A stretch of DNA of 64,000 nucleotides from Acidobacteriota bacterium (GTDB lineage: Bacteria > Acidobacteriota > Terriglobia > Acidiferrales > UBA7541), in NCBI GenBank assembly GCA_013289585.1, contig JABCZR010000003.1:248001-312000 (forward strand), given 5' to 3'. Every line of letters begins with the position of its first letter. Positions within the stretch are counted from its first letter, which is position 1. A model generated the notes under the pieces. It did no database searches. It worked only from the letters and a program-made list of their open reading frames with translations, and was not told where the DNA came from. Below are positions 58,918 to 64,000 of the stretch, piece after piece. The position numbers were made by a program, and so were the translations under genes.

Positions 58918-60044
58918 CGGGTGGCGAGTACGCTCTTTCCTGCGCGTTTCGCCAGCACTTCCGCCATCGCTCGCAGGAATTTGCCGTTTTCTTCCGCGGT
59001 TCCGACTGAAACTCGAATCGCTTCCGGAAATCCCATCCACGCCAGCGGCCGCACGATCACGCCCATGTGCAAAAGTTCGTCGCTGATCTTTCCCGCGTCC
59101 GGGCCCACTTCCATGAACACAAAGTTCGCTTCGCTCGTCACTGGCCGCAATCCCATCTCCGTCAATCCCGCGCACAACCGCGCCCGCTCCGTCGCGTTGG
59201 TCTCAATGCACCGCGCCACGTGCTCCGCGTCGTCCAGCGCCGCCAGCGCCGCTGCCTGCGCCACTCCCGATGTATTAAATGGCGTCTTCAGCTTGTTCAT
59301 CGCGGAAAGCAGCGGGGTCGTTCCAATCGCATACCCGATCCGCAATCCCGCCAGTCCATACACTTTCGAAAACGTCCGCAGGATCAGCATGTTCTTCCGC
59401 TTGCGGTAGGCCGCCACCGAATCTCGCAGCCCTACGCTCACCGCATAGTGGATGTATGCTTCATCCAGCACCACCAGCACGCCGTCCGGCACCTTCGCCA
59501 AAAACTCCTCAAACTCTTCTCCTGAGAATGCCGTGCCTGTTGGATTATTCGGATTCGCCAGATAAATCACCCGCGTCTTTGGCGTAATCGCGTTTGCCAT
59601 GGCCTCCAGATCAAACGCAAATTCCCGCTGCCTTACCAGCACCAATTCCGCGCCGCTCGCGCGTATCGCCACCGAAAACGGCGCGTAGCTTCCCTCCGAC
59701 GTCAGCCCTTGCAATCCCGCCCGCAAAAGCACGCGCGCCGCCAAGTCAATAATCTCGCTTGAGCCCAGCCCTATAAATATCTCTTCCGGAGCAACGCCGT
59801 TCAGTTCCGCCAAAGCCTCGCGCAACCGGTGCGTCCCGCCATCCGGATAGCGATTCGCATCCGCCAGCACCGCTCGCGCCGCTGCAATCCCCTTCGGCGA
59901 CGGCCCCAGCGGATTCTCATTCGAAGCGAGCTTTACCGCCTGAATCTTCAGCTCGCGCTCCACTTCTTCAATCGGTTTTCCGGGAATATAAACGGGTAAT
60001 CCGCGAAGGTAATCCGGAATCAGCTCTTCAATCGTGCGTGTCAT
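58914..60044 (-). CDS. hisC: Histidinol-phosphate aminotransferase
   Basis: HisC is a PLP-dependent class I/II aminotransferase that converts imidazole acetol phosphate to histidinol phosphate. The 376 residues include KLASNENPLGPSP, RYPDGGTHRLREALA, YLANPNNPTG, DEAYIHYA and the PLP-lysine motif TFSKVYGLAGLRIGY. These suit HisC, though broad-specificity aromatic or phenylalanine aminotransferases are close. No other his genes lie nearby. The ATG at 60044 is the only good start. Confidence 0.85.
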   Translation of the reverse strand: MTRTIEELIPDYLRGLPVYIPGKPIEEVERELKIQAVKLASNENPLGPSPKGIAAARAVLADANRYPDGGTHRLREALAELNGVAPEEIFIGLGSSEIIDLAARVLLRAGLQGLTSEGSYAPFSVAIRASGAELVLVRQREFAFDLEAMANAITPKTRVIYLANPNNPTGTAFSGEEFEEFLAKVPDGVLVVLDEAYIHYAVSVGLRDSVAAYRKRKNMLILRTFSKVYGLAGLRIGYAIGTTPLLSAMNKLKTPFNTSGVAQAAALAALDDAEHVARCIETNATERARLCAGLTEMGLRPVTSEANFVFMEVGPDAGKISDELLHMGVIVRPLAWMGFPEAIRVSVGTAEENGKFLRAMAEVLAKRAGKSVLATR

Positions 60045-60110
60045 CTCTTCTAGTCTACTTCGCCTCGCGGCCCGCAGCCAATCCTTCGCGGCCGCGTGGT
60101 GGCTATTCTC

Positions 60111-60875
60111 TTACTGTAGTGGCCGGTCTTTAGACCGGTGCTTTTCTTCCTGCAGTTTTTTTAGCTCTTCCACTTCCCGCTTCGTCAGCGCCCGGTATTT
60201 TCCCGGCGGCACATTCAGCACCAGCGGCCCCAGCTGCACCCGCTTGATCTTCTCTACGTTGAATCCCACACGTTGAAACATCCGCCGAATCTGCCGGTTG
60301 CGTCCCTCGATCAGGATCACTTCATACCAGGGATTCGCCGCATCCTCGACGAGCCGAATCTTCGCCGGCGACGTCTTCACCCGCCGCCCATCTTCCAGCT
60401 CAATGGTCACGCCCGCTCGCAATCGTTCGATGTCCCGCTCTTCCGGCTTCCCGCTCACCTTCACCAGATATGTCTTCGGCACATGCGACCCTGCCTTCAT
60501 CAAATTCTGAGCCAGCGCCCCATCATTCGTCATCAACAGCAATCCCTCGCTGGCATAATCCAGCCGCCCCACCGGATAAACCCGCTCCGGACAATTCTTC
60601 ATCAGCTCCATCACCGTCTGTCGCCCCTCCGGATCGCTGACCGTAGTCACATAGCCCTTCGGCTTGTACAGCATGAAATACTGAAGCCGCTCCTTGCTCG
60701 CGAGCGGTTTGCCATCCACGCAAATTACGTCTTTTTCCGGATCAGCCTTCGTGCCTTGTTCCATCACCACCGCGCCGTTGAGAGTCACGCGCCCCGCCGC
60801 AATGATCTCCTCCGCCTTGCGCCGCGATGCAACTCCGCAAGCCGCCATAATCTTCTGCAATCTTTCGGATGCCAT
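60111..60875 (-). CDS. RluB-type 23S rRNA pseudouridine synthase, paralogue 1
   Basis: This is a 254-residue enzyme with an N-terminal S4 RNA-binding domain (RLQKIMAACGVASRRKAEEIIAAGRVTLNG) and an RsuA/RluB/E/F catalytic domain. The motif GRLDYASEGLLLMTNDG carries the catalytic Asp, and RNRQIRRMFQRVG closes the active site. RluB modifies U2605 of 23S rRNA. The C-terminal codons (HRSKDRPLQ) and stop are encoded by a palindromic repeat copy at 60115-60140. The start is ATG at 60875. Confidence 0.92.
   Translation of the reverse strand: MASERLQKIMAACGVASRRKAEEIIAAGRVTLNGAVVMEQGTKADPEKDVICVDGKPLASKERLQYFMLYKPKGYVTTVSDPEGRQTVMELMKNCPERVYPVGRLDYASEGLLLMTNDGALAQNLMKAGSHVPKTYLVKVSGKPEERDIERLRAGVTIELEDGRRVKTSPAKIRLVEDAANPWYEVILIEGRNRQIRRMFQRVGFNVEKIKRVQLGPLVLNVPPGKYRALTKREVEELKKLQEEKHRSKDRPLQ
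60115..60140. repeat. GTAG-GGCCGGNCTT hairpin repeat (copy 4, coding)
   Basis: TGTAGTGGCCGGTCTTTAGAC continues CGGTG; the core CCGGTCTTTAGACCGG is a perfect hairpin. It overlaps the last codons of the first RluB paralogue. Confidence 0.6.
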
Positions 60876-60894
60876 TTACTGTGGATTCTTCCTT

Positions 60895-60923
60895 GGGAGT
60901 GCGGGAGCTTGCTCCCACTTTTC
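60895..60923. repeat. GCGGGAGC hairpin repeat (copy 3)
   Basis: GAGTGCGGGAGCTTGCTCCC lies between the first RluB paralogue and the DUF1330 gene. It is a variant of the copies at 27611 and 35041 with a 7-bp stem. Confidence 0.5.
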
Positions 60924-60977
60924 CGTCAACCCAGCCGCATGGAGCGACAACGCGTAGCTCCAGCTATAAGAAAGCGT

Positions 60978-61298
60978 CTAAGCAGGAATCTGTGCTGCCT
61001 TGGCAACGTCCTCACCCGCCACCAGGAGGAACTCATTCTTCGCCCCAGCAATGCGCTGTTGCCGGTAAGGCCTGTACTCTTCGCTCTCATAAAACGCCAT
61101 CGCCTTCTCCCTCGAAGGCCATTCCAGGATCACCATCATCGCCGGCGCCTTGCGCTCCCCTTCGACCCGCTCCACCAGCGGCGTCCGCGCCAGGTACCGC
61201 CCGCCCCACCGCTCCACCATCCCCGTCACATTCTGAACGTAATCCGGAACCCAACTCTGGTCCGTAACCTCGATTTCCCCAATAAAGTAATACTTCAC
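60978..61298 (-). CDS. DUF1330/NIPSNAP-like protein
   Basis: This is a 106-residue single-domain protein of the dimeric alpha-beta barrel superfamily. It starts MKYYFIGEIEVTDQSWVPDYV and contains GGRYLARTPLVERVEGE, MVILEWPSREKAMAFYESEEYRPYRQQR. That last segment is typical of DUF1330, whose function is unknown. It sits between two RluB-type paralogues with short gaps and may be co-transcribed with them. It looks complete. Confidence 0.82.
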   Translation of the reverse strand: MKYYFIGEIEVTDQSWVPDYVQNVTGMVERWGGRYLARTPLVERVEGERKAPAMMVILEWPSREKAMAFYESEEYRPYRQQRIAGAKNEFLLVAGEDVAKAAQIPA

Positions 61299-61313
61299 CT
61301 GGAATCCCTCCGT

Positions 61314-61340
61314 TGTAATGGCCGGTCTTCAGACTGGTGT
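61314..61340. repeat. GTAG-GGCCGGNCTT hairpin repeat (copy 5, coding)
   Basis: TGTAATGGCCGGTCTTCAGAC continues TGGTG; the arms are imperfect. It contains the stop codon of the second RluB paralogue at 61329-61331. Confidence 0.55.
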
Positions 61341-62129
61341 TTTTCTCTCTTCTCTGCGTCCTCTGCGTCTCCTCTTCTCTTCCTCTGTGTTAAATTCTTT
61401 TTCTTTCTTTTTCTCCCCCTCAACCTTCCCCAACTTCTCCGCCTCCCTCTGCTCAATCAACCGGTATCTCCCCCGTGGTATTCCCTCCACCGACAGCGGC
61501 CCGAGCCCAATCCGCTTCAACTTCTCCACCGGATGGTTCTCTTTCACCAGCACTCGCCGCATCTCTTCCTTCTTTGAATCCCGCATCCGCACCTCATACC
61601 AGAAATTCGCCGGCTGTCCCCGCGAAGCATCCGGCTGCCGTACCGTTTGCATCCGCACGCCAATCTCTTTCCCCAGCCGCTCCAGGTCCGGCAGCGTAAG
61701 CATTCCCTTGATCTTGACGTGATACACCTGCTCCAGTTGCGCCCAGTGCTTCAGCATCTGCGCCGCCAGGTCGCCATCGTTCGTCAAGAACACCAGCCCG
61801 GAAGCCGCATACTCCAGATTTCCCACCGGGTACACTCGCTCGGGCAATCCCCGCAAAAAATTTCGCAGCGTCTTTCGCCCTTCCGGGTCCGCCATCGCCG
61901 ACACTACTTCCGGCGGTTTGTTCAACAAAATGTAAACGCGCCGCCCCAGGTTCGCTTCGACGACTTTCCCCGCCGCCTCAATCCGGTCCTTCGCCGCATC
62001 CGCCTTCGTTCCCAGCTCTTTCACTACCCGCCCGTTTACCTTCACCTGTCCGCTGAGGATCAGCAGCTCCGCATGCCGCCGCGAAGCAATCCCCGCCCGG
62101 GCAATAATCTTCTGCAGTCTTTCCTGCAT
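61329..62129 (-). CDS. RluB-type 23S rRNA pseudouridine synthase, paralogue 2
   Basis: This is a 266-residue S4/RsuA-type enzyme like the paralogue at 60111, with RLQKIIARAGIASRRHAELLIL in the S4 domain. The catalytic loop reads GNLEYAASGLVFLTNDG: the family's catalytic Asp (LDxxxxG) is replaced by Glu and the neighbour is Tyr, so activity is uncertain. The closing RRVLVKENHPVEKLKRIG segment lacks the N-R-x-I-R-R of the paralogue. A Lys/Glu/Arg-rich tail (KKKEKEFN, RRRRGRREERKTPV) follows, partly encoded by a repeat. It may be an RNA-binding paralogue rather than a synthase. Confidence 0.85.
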   Translation of the reverse strand: MQERLQKIIARAGIASRRHAELLILSGQVKVNGRVVKELGTKADAAKDRIEAAGKVVEANLGRRVYILLNKPPEVVSAMADPEGRKTLRNFLRGLPERVYPVGNLEYAASGLVFLTNDGDLAAQMLKHWAQLEQVYHVKIKGMLTLPDLERLGKEIGVRMQTVRQPDASRGQPANFWYEVRMRDSKKEEMRRVLVKENHPVEKLKRIGLGPLSVEGIPRGRYRLIEQREAEKLGKVEGEKKKEKEFNTEEEKRRRRGRREERKTPV

Positions 62130-62156
62130 TGAATGAATTCCTTGCTCCGCTAGCTA

Positions 62157-62390
62157 TTACATGCGATTTCGAAAGTGATACAGGTGTTGCAACCACAAGA
62201 CGACCACAATTGTCCCGGCAGCTAAAAGGAAGCCTCTGCCTAGCCTGGTGGGAGCACGACGCCCACCATGACGTCCCCGATAGAAGTCTTGCCCTAACAG
62301 GCCCACAAGGATGAGCCCGATGCCCAACGCCGTTGGCAGGACGTAGTAGAGGATTCGCGCAATCGTAACGAGGATTGATTCGAGATTCAC
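62157..62390 (-). CDS. Small two-helix membrane protein (candidate)
   Basis: This frame of 77 residues begins at a GTG (NLESILVTIARILYYVLPTALGIGLILVGLLGQDFYRG) after AAGGG and has two hydrophobic segments separated by a basic loop (GRHGGRRAPTRLGRG). It ends FRNRM. The pattern of helix, basic loop and helix is plausible for a small inner-membrane protein. It lies 83 bp after scpB and 27 bp before the second RluB paralogue on the same strand. I know no family; a start further upstream is possible. Confidence 0.45.
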   Translation of the reverse strand: MNLESILVTIARILYYVLPTALGIGLILVGLLGQDFYRGRHGGRRAPTRLGRGFLLAAGTIVVVLWLQHLYHFRNRM

Positions 62391-62473
62391 CGAAATGCCC
62401 TTCAGCGAAAGTAGCCCAACCAACTTGCTGCTCTCTGCGCCTTCTGTGTCAAAACTTTTTCTTCTCTTGGTTC

Positions 62474-63223
62474 TTACTCGCCTGCTGCCGTTGACTTCAC
62501 TGTCGGCGGATCTTCATCCAGCTGTCCTGAAGGCATTCCTTCAGACGTTGCCAAAGCTTCGTGTTCGCGCTGCGCTTCTGCCTCGGCTAGCTCTTCCCCA
62601 ACGTGCGCAATCGCTTCCGAGGGAGTTTCATGTGAATGATCGCCTATCGCTGACTCATCCACCGGCGCAAATCCCTCATCGCTTCCCAGCGCCTCTCGCG
62701 CCAGCGCCTCAAACTCCTTCAAGCTAGGCAACTCTTCTAGATCGCTCAACCCAAACCGCATCAAAAACTCCTTCGACGTCTTATACAGAATCGGCCGCCC
62801 CATCACTTCCTTTCGCCCCGCTGTGGTAATCAAGTGTTTGTCCAGCAGCGTCCCGATCACCCCCGCCGTGTTCACTCCGCGAATCTCCGAAATCTCCGGC
62901 GAAGTCACCGGCTGCTTGTACGCAATCACCGCCAGAGTCTCCAGCGCCGGCATCGACAGCCGCAGCGGCGGCCGCAAACTCTTGATAAATCTCCGCACCA
63001 CGTCATGCTGCTGCGGCTTGGTATAAAGTTTGTACCCGCCTGCCACCGCGCGAATTTCAATCCCGCGCTCTTCTCCCGCATAACTCGCCACCAGCTCATC
63101 CAGCGACGCCTGCACCGCCAGCTTCTCTTCCCCCAGTGCCTTTGCCAATTGTTCAATCGTAGCCGGCTCATCCGCCGCATAAATTATCGCTTCGAGCGCC
63201 GCTCTTCTCTCTTCGTTTGTCAT
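62474..63223 (-). CDS. scpB: Segregation and condensation protein B
   Basis: ScpB forms the Smc-ScpAB condensin with ScpA and Smc and organises the chromosome. The 249 residues contain two winged-helix domains: EAIIYAADEPATIEQLAKAL near the start and LETLAVIAYKQPVTSPEISEIRGVNTAGVIGTLLDKHLI in the middle. These are the ScpB signature. The acidic C-terminal extension (from about 185) is variable in the family. It follows scpA by 153 bp on the same strand. Confidence 0.95.
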   Translation of the reverse strand: MTNEERRAALEAIIYAADEPATIEQLAKALGEEKLAVQASLDELVASYAGEERGIEIRAVAGGYKLYTKPQQHDVVRRFIKSLRPPLRLSMPALETLAVIAYKQPVTSPEISEIRGVNTAGVIGTLLDKHLITTAGRKEVMGRPILYKTSKEFLMRFGLSDLEELPSLKEFEALAREALGSDEGFAPVDESAIGDHSHETPSEAIAHVGEELAEAEAQREHEALATSEGMPSGQLDEDPPTVKSTAAGE

Positions 63224-63376
63224 GAAAAACCCCTGAGGCTAAGGAAATAAAGGATGGTAAGGAAGTAAAGGAGAAACTCAATCCGCGCGCCTCGATTGAG
63301 CCATGTCCGCGTATTCTGCTGGCGGGGATTCTCAATCCTTTACTTCATTTACTTCCTCTACCTCGTTTACCTCCTT
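63224..63376. other. scpA-scpB intergenic region with short repeats
   Basis: This gap holds purine-rich and pyrimidine-rich degenerate repeats (AAGGAAATAAAGG, GGTAAGGAAGTAAAGG; on the other side TTTACTTCATTTACTTCC, TACCTCGTTTACCTCC). They are partly complementary and could pair. No coding sequence is seen. Confidence 0.35.
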
Positions 63377-64000
63377 CTATTTGTATTCTTCGTCTATCTG
63401 CTTAATCCCGCCGCTCTCATCAAACACCAGATCAAACATCTTATGCTTCCGCACCAAAATCTCCCCAAACTGCTTTTCCTGCACCAGCGCGACTGCCTGC
63501 AATTTCACCATTTCCAGCACCGCCAGGAACGCCACAATCATCGCGTGACGCGAAGGGCAAGCCTCAAAAAACTGAATCAAGTTGACCGAATCATCCGCGC
63601 TAGCCAGAATCTGCGCCCGGATCTGTGCGATCATCTGCGCCACCGTAAACTCTTCGTGCCGCAGCTCGATTCGCGAAACTTCCTTCCGCCGCTCTAGCAC
63701 CTGCTGGAAGACTTTCACCAAATCCACCAGCGAAACCACCAGGTCGCCTTCCGTCCCCTCGTCGTTATAAAGCGACTTGTCCGGCTTCGACCACACGTTT
63801 TCTTCAATCTGCTGCTTCTGATACAAAAGTTGAGCTGCGTTCTTAAATTTTTCGTGTTCCACGAGCCGTTGTACCAATTCTGCCCGCGGATCGCCCGCCG
63901 CCTCTTCCGGCCCCGCCAGCGGATCCGGCGGCAGCAGCATCTTCGACTTGATGTAGATTAGCGTCGCCGCCATATAAATAAATTCCGCCGACACATCCAC
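63377..64000 (-). CDS. scpA: Segregation and condensation protein A (N-terminus beyond window)
   Basis: ScpA is the kleisin of the Smc-ScpAB condensin. The visible 207 residues run from the end of the N-terminal domain (MAATLIYIKSKMLLPPDP, which is the conserved ScpA turn) through a variable middle to the C-terminal winged helix (FFEACPSRHAMIVAFLAVLEMVKLQAVALVQ...FGEILV), which binds Smc. The frame runs off the window, so the true start and roughly the first 50-70 residues are missing. It is followed by scpB, the usual order. Confidence 0.93.
   Translation of the reverse strand: MDVSAEFIYMAATLIYIKSKMLLPPDPLAGPEEAAGDPRAELVQRLVEHEKFKNAAQLLYQKQQIEENVWSKPDKSLYNDEGTEGDLVVSLVDLVKVFQQVLERRKEVSRIELRHEEFTVAQMIAQIRAQILASADDSVNLIQFFEACPSRHAMIVAFLAVLEMVKLQAVALVQEKQFGEILVRKHKMFDLVFDESGGIKQIDEEYK

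Noticed and set aside
60273-61577. A 434-codon plus-strand frame
   Set aside because: It covers three well-supported minus-strand genes and their gaps; its translation is Pro/His/Arg/Leu-rich antisense sequence.
1-64000. tRNA, rRNA or riboswitch genes
   Set aside because: I found no cloverleaf-type sequence with a conserved T-loop, no rRNA core and no recognisable riboswitch; a covariance-model scan would be decisive.

Overview
This window is a gene-dense, GC-rich stretch of bacterial chromosome. It most resembles an uncultivated member of the Acidobacteriota (Terriglobia-like). That assignment is inference. It rests on a TPR output module of the kind acidobacterial Ser/Thr kinases carry, a DUF1844 protein, frequent GTG and TTG starts, many ATGA overlaps, and dispersed hairpin repeats between genes. 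I recognised no rRNA, tRNA, CRISPR array, prophage or insertion sequence.

Layout. 1-6.0 kb (minus): recO, glyQ and glyS are translationally coupled and are followed by ppdK, which is cut by the window start. 6.3-13.1 kb: a rhomboid protease, an isopropylmalate dehydrogenase-family enzyme, an exported EEP-fold hydrolase, a PAP2 phosphatase and a membrane-anchored TPR protein without a kinase domain. 13.3-17.1 kb (minus): a tight operon mazG - GNAT - enolase-superfamily OSBS/N-succinylamino acid racemase - EamA transporter. 17.2-19.6 kb (plus): DUF1844, then a metallo-beta-lactamase domain fused to RibF. 19.6-31.9 kb is an accessory region. It holds four toxin-antitoxin loci (one with a decayed toxin, one with a toxin missing an active-site acid), an Mrr-like nuclease candidate, a winged-helix/HNH protein, VOC, GNAT, SDR and MBL enzymes, and most of the repeats.

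31.9-36.9 kb (minus) is the conserved envelope and isoprenoid cluster uppS-cdsA-dxr-rseP, followed by a fur-family gene. 37-39.6 kb (minus) pairs an Nramp-related transporter lacking the canonical transition-metal motifs with a soluble PRC/MgtE-N/CBS protein, which suggests regulated Mg2+ or other divalent-metal transport. 40-49 kb: a CYTH protein, then oligopeptidase B - mutS - anmK - peptide-binding lipoprotein (plus), then tsaC. 49.3-56.7 kb: an Ldh2-family dehydrogenase, an exported protein, then a run of RNA methyltransferase, rarA, two exported double-VOC proteins and a beta-propeller lipoprotein. 56.8-64 kb (minus): an exported M28 peptidase, hisC with a CoA-binding protein, two RluB-type pseudouridine synthases, DUF1330, scpB and scpA (cut by the window end).

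The most notable points are the Nramp-MgtE-N pairing, the GNAT-racemase-transporter operon, the MBL-RibF fusion, the Mrr-like protein in the toxin-antitoxin/repeat region, and the tandem exported VOC pair with its propeller. None can be proved from sequence alone; each finding states a deciding test.
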